Assembly: GCA_910585455.1 (NCBI GenBank)
Contig: CAJUEL010000047.1
Span: forward strand, 1-36,182
Source: an uncultured Eisenbergiella sp.
GTDB lineage: Bacteria; Bacillota; Clostridia; Lachnospirales; Lachnospiraceae
Direction: 5' to 3'
DNA length: 36,182 nucleotides
The position numbers and the translations under genes were made by a program. Position 1 is the first letter of the stretch; each line of letters opens with the position of its first letter. Shown here piece after piece: positions 1 through 6,918 of this stretch. The notes beneath the pieces were generated by a model. The model was given only the letters and a program-made list of their open reading frames with translations, was not told the origin of the DNA and made no database searches.

Positions 1-146
1 TCCATATTCTCGCTTTTCCTTTCTCCATTTAGAATTTCTTTGATTTCCACATCGTAGTATTCAGAAATCTCTGCCAACTGCTCCTGTGTGATTCCTTTTT
101 CATTACGAAGCCGTTTCAAGAAAGCTCCTATCTCTTTTGGATTCAC
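1..146 (-). CDS. XRE-family regulator, partial, HTH internally shortened
   Basis: Only the first 48 codons are visible; the gene runs off the window start. It begins at a GTG (144-146) preceded by AAAGGAGG at good spacing. The peptide starts MNPKEIGAFLKRLRNEKG, continues TQEQLAE, then goes straight to ISEYYDVEIKEILNGE. From knowledge of this clostridial XRE family, TQEQLAE is normally followed by about 25-30 residues holding the rest of helix 2, the recognition helix and an SRWE-type segment before the EYYDV segment. That block is missing here without a frameshift. The protein is therefore probably a decayed or non-DNA-binding derivative. The reading frame also stays open upstream of the GTG back to about position 273, which may be chance or a remnant of an older gene. 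Confidence 0.6.
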   Translation of the reverse strand, partial: MNPKEIGAFLKRLRNEKGITQEQLAEISEYYDVEIKEILNGERKSENM

Positions 147-372
147 AAGTTTTCCTCCTTTCACATACAGACTACCTTTTTCTGGTGCTGAAGAATACGA
201 CACAAAGCGAGAAATGCCGTTAATTTCACACTGGACATCGGTGTCTATCTCTATGCAGGCACAGCTAGCGGTCGTAGATCAGGAGGTCGAAAAGCCGCCG
301 CCTGCTACGGGGGATTTCCCAGGCGACTTTTCCTGATATGCTGCCGGCTTCCGTTCAGGATCCTTCCCCATT

Positions 373-1197
373 CTATCGCTGAAAAGCAATGCCCGCAAAC
401 AACAGACTGAGTAATATGATCGCGTCCGCCGCCAGAAAGGGGATGATATTTTTTACCATACCATATACATACAGGATGGAAAAGCCCTCTACGGTCAGGG
501 CGACAAAGCACAGGCAGTTGGTCAGGTATTCCGTGATGCGTACGCCGTAACAGTTATTTATCCGCAGCCTGGCATAGATGGCTGGCCGTATCAGAAAGCG
601 GATGGCGATGCATACGACCGGGTATGCGAAGATGAAATTTTTGTTCACAAAAGAAACCGCTTCTCCCCCGCTCCATTGCACCGGAATCCTAAGAGGCAGC
701 TTTGCCCAGAAGAGAATGGCGACGAACAGACAGGCAACCGTGACCGCGATCCAGACAGACAGGCTGCCCCACAGGTTCAGAAATCCGACGGAATCCAGCC
801 GGAAAACAGACCGGTTTTCCGTCCAGTAATCCTGCAGTCCGGTCACGTACTGTTCCACCCGCAGGGCTTCATAGGTTATATTTTCTGCGCGCAGCATTTC
901 TTCGCACAGAAGCTTCGCCTTGTGCAAATCCGCAATTTGTTCCTGTAATGCATCATTCTGTTTTTTGACGGATTCCAGAAGCGGCCTGTTTCCGGCAATG
1001 ATATTGCGGATCTCCTCCACGGAAATTCCCAGCGTACGCAGGTATGCGATCTTTTTCAGCTCCTCCACATCTGCGTCCGAATAATCCCTGTAGCCATTTC
1101 CCTCATTTCGGGACGGATGAATCAGCCTTTCCTTTTCATAGAAGCGAATATTGGAACGCGCCAATCCGGTTTGCTCCTCCACATCTTTAATCGTCAT
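373..1197 (-). CDS. MerR-family regulator with C-terminal membrane domain
   Basis: The 274-residue product has an N-terminal MerR winged helix (residues 1-70, beginning MTIKDVEEQTGLARSNIRFY, with the family's typical YRDYSDADVEEL and LGISVEEI segments), a helical dimerisation stretch (75-115), and then three or four hydrophobic segments (about 143-166, 188-205, 225-248, 250-270). Between the first two is LPLRIPVQWSGGEA, which resembles the DUF1648 signature. The start at 1197 is chosen because GGAGA lies just upstream and because upstream in-frame sequence does not look like protein. Known relatives are DNA-binding activators with an effector domain. Membrane anchoring suggests sensing of membrane stress or a membrane partner, which is inference. 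A MerR-type promoter lies about 215 bp upstream. Confidence 0.88.
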   Translation of the reverse strand: MTIKDVEEQTGLARSNIRFYEKERLIHPSRNEGNGYRDYSDADVEELKKIAYLRTLGISVEEIRNIIAGNRPLLESVKKQNDALQEQIADLHKAKLLCEEMLRAENITYEALRVEQYVTGLQDYWTENRSVFRLDSVGFLNLWGSLSVWIAVTVACLFVAILFWAKLPLRIPVQWSGGEAVSFVNKNFIFAYPVVCIAIRFLIRPAIYARLRINNCYGVRITEYLTNCLCFVALTVEGFSILYVYGMVKNIIPFLAADAIILLSLLFAGIAFQR

Positions 1198-1310
1198 TTT
1201 CCCTGTCTCCTTCCCCGGCATGAACACCATGTCATACGCGCCCGGCCATCCATTCCGACTGCCGCACGACAGGATGGACATCCATCGCCATCCCATTTTC
1301 ATACATACTC

Positions 1311-1332
1311 TCTGCGCAGACCTGTCTGAACC
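1311..1332. repeat. Short palindromic repeat, partial copy
   Basis: The sequence TCTGCGCAGACCTGTCTGAA matches, in reverse complement, the TTCAGAC-GGTCTGCGC part of the repeat at 27643-27683 and the core of the repeat at 33201-33230. It lies in the leader between the merR promoter and its start codon. Confidence 0.5.
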
Positions 1333-1409
1333 AATGGCACTCCGTTCCGCAACGACACCAACGCCTGACACCAACCTGAGTGCTGTTACCTGCTGTCTGC
1401 ACGATTGCC

Positions 1410-1440
1410 AGATTACAGTATAAACAGGGTTTACAGTCAA
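1410..1440 (-). promoter_or_regulatory. MerR-type promoter and operator
   Basis: On the minus strand a TTGACT -35 box (1435-1440) is followed by a dyad GTAAAC-CCT-GTTTATAC and then TAATCT (19 bp spacing) or TGTAAT (17 bp spacing). A dyad filling a 19-bp spacer is the hallmark of promoters controlled by MerR proteins, so this is probably an autoregulated promoter of the downstream merR gene. Confidence 0.55.
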
Positions 1441-1593
1441 GTGAATTTTAACTATTTTCTGAAAACCACCTGCATTTTGGCAACGCGCATACTTGCCTGA
1501 ACCATTCCCATTTTGTTACTGCTCACAGACATCTCCATTTTGTTAAGCACCGGGCAAAGGAACCGACAGGCAGAGGAACCGACAGCGGAGGGC

Positions 1594-1980
1594 CGGCGGC
1601 GGAGACAGGCGAAGGGAGACGGACAAAAAGGAAACTGGTGCGAAAACGGCGGCGAAAAGCTGGCGGCGGATGGGGGAGAACTGCGGACAGGAGGAGACTG
1701 GCTGTTTCCGGTTGCTTTATCCGGAGCGGAGAAATTCCCAAAATGACAGAAGATTCCTGCCCCAGGGCGCAATACTGTCCGAACAAAGTGAGTTTATTGC
1801 GCCCTGGGGCGTTTAGGAATATTCTGCCATTTTGTGGAATTTCCTGCTCTGGATATCGCAACCGGAAACAGCCAGTCTCCTCCTGCCCGCAGCTCTCCCC
1901 CGTCCGCCGCCAGCTTTTCGCCGCCGTTTTCGCACCGTTCTCCTTTTTGTCCGTCTCTCTTCGCCTGTGTGCGCCGCCAT
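1594..1980. repeat. Long palindrome A (class I giant inverted repeat)
   Basis: Two arms of roughly 170-190 nt are imperfect reverse complements of each other. Reading inward from the left: GGCGGCG-type outer arm, GGCTGTTTCCGGTTGC (1700), TATCCGGAGCGGAGAAATTC, CAAAATG, ATTCC, CCCAGGGCGCAATA, with an apex CTGTCCGAACAAAGTGAGTT (1775-1794), then TATTGCGCCCTGGGG and the mirror image outward to about 1980. It ends about 20 bp past the yihY stop codon and fills most of the 800 bp between yihY and merR. Both arms encode the same spurious peptide on opposite strands (for example GGEKLAADGGEL). The core recurs at 23053, 29441 and 36103. Nothing else recognisable lies in this gap apart from the promoter and short repeat listed. 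Three loosely spaced CATTTTG motifs occur at about 1471-1541. Confidence 0.9.
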
Positions 1981-1999
1981 TCCCAACACCTGCGGTGCC

Positions 2000-2839
2000 T
2001 CAGGTTTTCCCCAGGATCTCCCGCCGGAAGGGGACCACGAAACGGTTGATGTGCGCGCCGATCAAAAGCAGATACATACAGGTATAAATCCACAGCATGA
2101 TCACGACGATGGCGGACAGGCTTCCGTAAAGACTGAAATCGTTAAAGGTCTCAATATAAATGGAAAAACCGGCAGAAAACACATTCCATGCGATCGCCGC
2201 AAAAAGCGCGCCAGGAAACTGGTTTTTCACCTTCAGACGGATGTTCGGCACATATGCATAAATGAGCATGAACGCCCCCGTCAGAATCCCCCAGGAAAAC
2301 AGCGGCTTAAAAAGCATGAGAAACTCCAGCATTTCATCCAGCATGGGGATATATTCGTTGAGCACCCGCACCAGCGTGTTTCCGAACACCATGACCACCA
2401 GCGAGACCAGCAAAAGCAGAAGCATGATCACTGTATAGAGGGATGCAAGCGCCCGCTGCACCACATAATTCCTGTCCTCCACCACACCGTTCATGGCGTT
2501 TAACCCCCGCATCAGCGCCAGCATTCCCTTCCCCGCGGACCAGACCGTCACCACCGCCGCAACGCTCAGCACGCCCACCGTGCTGTTATACACGGAATCG
2601 ATCAGAGGCAGCATGAAGGAAACCATCGGCAGCGGCATCACCTGGTTCACCGCCTGCTGCAGATCGGATTTCTGCAGCGGCGTATAGGGAAGCAGGGAGC
2701 AAAATACGATGATGATGGGAATCAGGGATAAAAAAATGAAAAACGCGGCGCTCGCCGCATAGGCGTTCACATTTGCTCTGGACATATGCCGGGTAAAGCC
2801 TTTTCCCAGCCGTATCAGTTTCTTTAAGCGCTGCATCAT
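2000..2839 (-). CDS. YihY/virulence factor BrkB family membrane protein
   Basis: A 279-residue integral membrane protein with about six hydrophobic helices. The N-terminal signature NVNAYAASAAFFIFLSLIPI matches the YihY/BrkB family (once misnamed RNase BN), as does the final helical hairpin with the IYTCMYLLLIGAHINR segment near the C-terminus. Function in the family is unsettled; a transporter or envelope role is usual. The start at 2839 is chosen because AAAGGAGAG sits 6-7 nt upstream; a second ATG follows directly. It lies 73 bp downstream of the SpoIID-like gene on the same strand, so cotranscription is likely. Long palindrome A begins about 20 bp beyond the stop and may act as a 3' end structure. 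Confidence 0.9.
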   Translation of the reverse strand: MMQRLKKLIRLGKGFTRHMSRANVNAYAASAAFFIFLSLIPIIIVFCSLLPYTPLQKSDLQQAVNQVMPLPMVSFMLPLIDSVYNSTVGVLSVAAVVTVWSAGKGMLALMRGLNAMNGVVEDRNYVVQRALASLYTVIMLLLLLVSLVVMVFGNTLVRVLNEYIPMLDEMLEFLMLFKPLFSWGILTGAFMLIYAYVPNIRLKVKNQFPGALFAAIAWNVFSAGFSIYIETFNDFSLYGSLSAIVVIMLWIYTCMYLLLIGAHINRFVVPFRREILGKT

Positions 2840-2912
2840 GCACGCTCTCCTTTCCTGTCGGTAATCACACAAATCCGCCGCCGTAACAGCCCAGACTGTT
2901 GCCCGTATCCTG

Positions 2913-5354
2913 CTAATAGATGCTCTGCAGCTGGCATCCTTTGAAGAAAAATCCAAGAATCTCCTCCGCCGTCAGGCCGGTCCTTGCCATATTGCCCGCC
3001 CCGTTCTGGGACAGTCCCACGCCGTGCCCAAAACCGCCGCCGGACAGCACATAGCCCGTCACAAAGCCGTTTTCCTTTGCGGTTTCTATAGAAATAAAGG
3101 CGCTGGGCAGCATGGACGCCGCATTCACGCTGCTGCCGTCCTGCCGCACCACCTGGGTCGTGCCGTCGCAGAGCACATAACGGATGTTATGCTCCGTTTT
3201 TATGAGCAGCGTCGCCTTCTCCCCCTCGATCAAAAGCTGCTGCGCCACGCCGCCGGAGCCGTAGCGCTCCACGGATATTTCCCGGATTCTTCCCGTATTG
3301 GGCGGTTTCTGGGAAAGAAAGCTGCCGTCCGGCTGCTTTGTGAGCACACCGTCCGCATTCGCCTCATACCGCTTCAAAACCGCCCGATTGACCACGTCTG
3401 CATCCAGCGCCGTCACCTCATAACGCCAGCGATACCAGGGCTCCTCCTCCTCGTAAAAATGATCCCCCTCCCCGATGGCCTGGGAAACCAGATAGGGATA
3501 TTTCTCTGCGCTGCCATTCTGCCATACTCCCGCGTCCGCGCCGTAACCGCAGGATGTGGAATAATAATAGACCTCCGCCAGCGCATCCTCATAAAAAAGC
3601 GTCTGCCCCTTCGTCTCCCGCACCGCCTTTGTGGTTTCCGGATTTTCCCCGATATTCTGATAAACCTGAAAGCCGGCGCTGTCGTCCACATGAGCGCCGT
3701 AGGCGGGCAGTCCCGCATGGCACATTTTCGCATAGGCATAGGTTCTGGCACAGACAGCCTGGCTCTTCAACGCCTCCAGCGGATAGGAAGCGGGCATTTC
3801 GCTGGGCACCACCGCATACAGATATTCCTCTAAAAGCACCTCGTTGATCAAAACGACTCCGTCCTGGCTTTTGATCAGCTCAAAGCTGCCGCGGTAAGCG
3901 GGAACGCCCTGTGCGCGCGCCACATTTACAAGGCTGATATGCCCGGTCAGAATGTCAGGCTTAAGCCAGATCCGGTCCCCGCCGCCAAACAAATCGCTGT
4001 CCCTGGAAATGACCAGCTCTTCTCCTGCCGCAAGCCTTGTCTCCGCCATGCCATACCCCGAAACCGTACAGTCGCAGTCCGCCCGGAAGGTGACGGAATC
4101 ATGATAGGCGCTGCCGAAATTGGAGGTTTTCACCAGCACCCGGATATACTCCATCTTCTCCTCCTGTGGCACCAGCGCCGCCGCAATCTGCCCGTCCTCC
4201 AGCACAAAATCCGTAAACGCATAGCCGATGCACAGATCATTGGTATATAGACGCTTCATCCGCCCATAGAGACGGTAAATTTTCAATTCCTCCGCAAAGG
4301 GAAAAAATCCGTGCCCCTCAATCTCCGCGCCGCCGTCCGCCACCCGCAAAAGCCTGCCGGATATTTTATCCGTTTTATATTCCACATGGGAGACACAGCC
4401 GTCCAAAAAGGTGAGCCGGGCGACGCTGTCGCTTCTCTCCTCTTCCACAGCCGCCCGCATGCCCGCCGCCTTTTCTTCCTCCGTGGGCAAAAAGGGCTGC
4501 AGGCAGATTTCATAATCATTCCAGAAACAGACGATTTCCGCTTCCTTCGCCTGCATGATCCAGACATTATCCAACACAAGGCTGCTTTCCTCTACCCTGC
4601 TGCGGATCGCATACAGGCCGTCCTCCCGCCCGATGGCGGTCAGCGGGCAGCCCGTCATTTCCTTCTGGGCAAAGCGCACCGCATAAAAATTCCACTCTCC
4701 CTGCGTGGTCACAAGCTGACCATCCAAAAGCCGGATGCCGTCGCTTTTTATCACATCGCGTCCCGTCGCCAGCACCGTCACCGAAACATCCTGAATCCGC
4801 CCCTGGGAATCATAGACCGCGCGCGCCCTGTCAAACCAGTCATACCAGGTCCTGGCGTCCACCTTTTCCTTCTTTTTTCCTTTTTGAAAAACCTCCCCGG
4901 ACACATCCGGCAGCCAGGAGGCCAGCTCTGCCGCCTGCCTACAGGTCAGATATCCGTCGCCTTCTGCAGCGTCCAGACGCTTTAGGGCATCCAGTATCCG
5001 TGCAGGCTCTGCAAAATGCAGCGCCTGCTGCCCTGCCTGCCCATCAGGGCCGGCGTCCCCTTCTTCCCGATCGCCGGTCTCTTCTTCCCCTGTTTCCTGT
5101 CCGGAAACTGCCGTTTTCTGTCCCTGATCCGCCGTGTCCGCCAAAAGCCATACCAGATTGCCAGCCTCCTGCAGCGGCACATACTCTCCTGCCTCCTCCT
5201 GCGGCGGCGCAACAAGCTTCACCACCGTCCGCCCCAGCAAAAATAAAAAAAGCGCGCAGCCGCCAACAAGCAGCACAAGCTTACCGGCCAGGCGGAGCCG
5301 TCTTTTCTTCTCTTCCCGCCTTCTTCTGTTTTGTATGTACAATCGCTCTGCCAA
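2913..5354 (-). CDS. SpoIID/LytB-domain protein (putative lytic transglycosylase)
   Basis: The 813-residue protein starts with a basic segment and one membrane helix (about residues 24-46), so it should be anchored with the rest outside the membrane. The N-terminal 450 residues are poorly conserved and include an acidic Glu/Gly-rich stretch. The C-terminal third carries the SpoIID fold: NEVLLEEYLYAVVPSEMP, the LKSQAVCARTYA segment, YYYSTSCGYG, and GFGHGVGLSQNGA near the end. SpoIID proteins cleave denuded peptidoglycan glycan strands during engulfment. This copy is far longer than classical SpoIID (about 340 residues), so it is an extended paralogue whose role may differ. The start codon is TTG (5352-5354), supported by GGAGG 5-6 nt upstream. 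Confidence 0.88.
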   Translation of the reverse strand: MAERLYIQNRRRREEKKRRLRLAGKLVLLVGGCALFLFLLGRTVVKLVAPPQEEAGEYVPLQEAGNLVWLLADTADQGQKTAVSGQETGEEETGDREEGDAGPDGQAGQQALHFAEPARILDALKRLDAAEGDGYLTCRQAAELASWLPDVSGEVFQKGKKKEKVDARTWYDWFDRARAVYDSQGRIQDVSVTVLATGRDVIKSDGIRLLDGQLVTTQGEWNFYAVRFAQKEMTGCPLTAIGREDGLYAIRSRVEESSLVLDNVWIMQAKEAEIVCFWNDYEICLQPFLPTEEEKAAGMRAAVEEERSDSVARLTFLDGCVSHVEYKTDKISGRLLRVADGGAEIEGHGFFPFAEELKIYRLYGRMKRLYTNDLCIGYAFTDFVLEDGQIAAALVPQEEKMEYIRVLVKTSNFGSAYHDSVTFRADCDCTVSGYGMAETRLAAGEELVISRDSDLFGGGDRIWLKPDILTGHISLVNVARAQGVPAYRGSFELIKSQDGVVLINEVLLEEYLYAVVPSEMPASYPLEALKSQAVCARTYAYAKMCHAGLPAYGAHVDDSAGFQVYQNIGENPETTKAVRETKGQTLFYEDALAEVYYYSTSCGYGADAGVWQNGSAEKYPYLVSQAIGEGDHFYEEEEPWYRWRYEVTALDADVVNRAVLKRYEANADGVLTKQPDGSFLSQKPPNTGRIREISVERYGSGGVAQQLLIEGEKATLLIKTEHNIRYVLCDGTTQVVRQDGSSVNAASMLPSAFISIETAKENGFVTGYVLSGGGFGHGVGLSQNGAGNMARTGLTAEEILGFFFKGCQLQSIY

Positions 5355-5452
5355 AATGACCTCCGGTGCTGATATTGTATCGCCATACCGTCAATGAAAG
5401 CCTGTTTTTCTGCACTGCCGCATGCGATCATTGCCGGACGGATTCTCATAGT

Positions 5453-5480
5453 AAAGGGCAGCCTCCAGGGCTGCCCTTTT
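5453..5480. terminator. Perfect 11-bp stem hairpin, terminator-like
   Basis: AAAGGGCAGCC and GGCTGCCCTTT pair perfectly around a 5-nt loop. On the plus strand it is followed by TCTTTTG, on the minus strand only by TTTACTATG. It lies at the presumed 3' end of the 6S-like RNA. Confidence 0.6.
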
Positions 5481-5665
5481 CTTTTGTATCCCCAAAATGA
5501 CGCCCCCTGTCTTTCGACTCCTAGCCTGGGCCAGGTGGGTAACCGCAACCGGCGCTTCTGCCTTCCCCTGCGCAATGGAGGCCTGACATCTACCCGGCAA
5601 TATAGGAATCCCGTTTAAAGAAAATGTAGGTTCAAAACAACAGAGGTTCTCGTTCATTTCAGGTT
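5453..5665 (-). ncRNA. ssrS: 6S RNA-like small RNA
   Basis: A strong sigma-A promoter (5672-5700) fires into a 210-nt stretch with no good reading frame. The transcript would contain TTGAACCTACATTTTCTTTA, then AACGGGATTCCTATATTGCC, GGGTAGATGTCAGGCC, GGTTGCGGTTACCCACCTGG and CCAGGCTAGGAGTCGAAAGA. These blocks match my memory of clostridial 6S RNA. GGGTA and TACCC can pair around a terminal arm, and the two ends are weakly complementary, consistent with the rod shape of 6S RNA, which binds sigma-A RNA polymerase. A perfect 11-bp hairpin (5453-5479) lies at the 3' end. Its U-run is good only in the plus direction, so the exact 3' end is uncertain. The identity rests on recall, not on a covariance search. 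Confidence 0.7.
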
Positions 5666-5671
5666 AAGTCT

Positions 5672-5700
5672 ATTATATCCAATGATGAGAAAAAAAACAA
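5672..5700 (-). promoter_or_regulatory. Sigma-A promoter of the 6S-like RNA
   Basis: TTGTTT (5695-5700), a 17-bp spacer, and a perfect TATAAT (5672-5677) on the minus strand. The predicted start is about 5665. There is no reading frame with a ribosome binding site immediately downstream, in keeping with a non-coding transcript. Confidence 0.75.
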
Positions 5701-5767
5701 CAGGAATTTATAGCCGAATTGCATATATTATGGAAAAGTACAAAATTTTCGACCTGAAAGGAATTTT

Positions 5768-6913
5768 ATGGAAATTTATGTGGTAAAACCGGGCGACTCT
5801 GTGGACAGCATCGCCGCCCTTTTTCGCGTCCCCGTCGAATCCCTCATTTACAACAATCAGCTAAAATCCCCTTACCGGCTCGCCGTCGGGCAGGCGCTTT
5901 TGGTTCCCTCCCCCTCCGGTATAGAGCCGCTGCCCAGGCGCAGCATCTTTTCCGGCGGCTATGCCTACCCTTACATCGATCCGGATATTCTGACAGAAAC
6001 GCTGCCCTGGCTGACCGGACTGTTCGTTTTTTCCTACGGTTTTTCTACGGAAGGCGCGCTCCTGCCGCCGTATCCCGACGATGCCTTTATGATTGCCATG
6101 GCAAAGGACGCCTCGGTCCACCCCATCCTGACACTGACGCCCCGGGATGCCAACAACGCCTTTAACAATGTTTTGATTCATGAGGTGATCAACAATGAAG
6201 AAACGGTGGAAAGGCTTGTCAACAACCTGGTGGATACCGTTCTGGAAAAGGGCTTTATGGGCGTGGACCTGGACTTTGAATATATCCTGCCCCAGGACCG
6301 GCTGCCCTATGTGGACTTCGTGCGAAAGGTGCGGGAGGCCATAAATGCCATCGGCTATGAGGTTTCCGTCGCCCTCGCGCCCAAAACCTCCGCCGAGCAG
6401 CGGGGAACGCTCTATGAGGGAAAGGACTATCCGGGTCTGGGAGAGGCGGCGGACAGCGTGCTGCTGATGACCTACGAATGGGGATATACCTATGGTCCCC
6501 CCATGGCCGTCGCCCCCATCAACGAGGTGCGCCACGTGGTGGAATATGCCGTTTCCGAAATCCAGCCGGATAAAATAAACTTAGGCATCCCCAACTACGG
6601 CTACGACTGGACCCTTCCCTTCGTGCAGGGAGAATCCCGCGCCACGGCGATCTCCCTGCAGCACGCGGTGGAGCTCGCCATCGAAAATGACGCGGTCATC
6701 GAATTCGATCAGGTCGCCATGTCTCCTTTCTTCCATTACACCAAAGACGGCGCAGAGCACGAGGTCTGGTTTGAGGATGTCCGCAGCCTCCGGGAAAAAT
6801 TTGCCCTGATTGGCGAATACAACCTGCGGGGCGCCGTCTACTGGCAGATCATGCGCTATTTTGCCCCCAACTGGATTCTGCTGGAGGACACCTTCCGGAT
6901 CCGCAAGCCATAA
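5768..6913 (+). CDS. LysM-GH18 spore-type hydrolase (YaaH/SleL-like)
   Basis: The 381-residue protein opens directly with a LysM peptidoglycan-binding module (EIYVVKPGDSVDSIAALF to about residue 48) and has no signal peptide. The remainder is a glycoside hydrolase family 18 barrel. The catalytic DxDxE motif is intact as DLDFE (residues 167-171, acid E171). Other conserved segments are LLMTYEWGY and YWQIMRYF. The LysM-GH18 layout without a signal peptide is that of the spore cortex or coat hydrolases YaaH and SleL (N-acetylglucosaminidase acting on cortex fragments), which are made in the mother cell. The start has AAAGGA five bases upstream. The gene is tail-to-tail with the sugar transferase gene, with only 5 bp between stops. 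Confidence 0.88.
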   Translation: MEIYVVKPGDSVDSIAALFRVPVESLIYNNQLKSPYRLAVGQALLVPSPSGIEPLPRRSIFSGGYAYPYIDPDILTETLPWLTGLFVFSYGFSTEGALLPPYPDDAFMIAMAKDASVHPILTLTPRDANNAFNNVLIHEVINNEETVERLVNNLVDTVLEKGFMGVDLDFEYILPQDRLPYVDFVRKVREAINAIGYEVSVALAPKTSAEQRGTLYEGKDYPGLGEAADSVLLMTYEWGYTYGPPMAVAPINEVRHVVEYAVSEIQPDKINLGIPNYGYDWTLPFVQGESRATAISLQHAVELAIENDAVIEFDQVAMSPFFHYTKDGAEHEVWFEDVRSLREKFALIGEYNLRGAVYWQIMRYFAPNWILLEDTFRIRKP

Positions 6914-6918
6914 GCCCT

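Noticed and set aside
1594..1980. Palindromes interpreted as MITEs or IS ends
   Set aside because: No target-site duplications were evident by eye, and the conserved part is the centre while the ends vary between copies, contrary to transposon remnants. A transposase search outside the window could reopen this.
1638..2503. Overlapping plus-strand frames across palindrome A and yihY
   Set aside because: They arise from the mirrored arms of palindrome A and from the antisense strand of yihY; the same peptide pieces appear in both directions.
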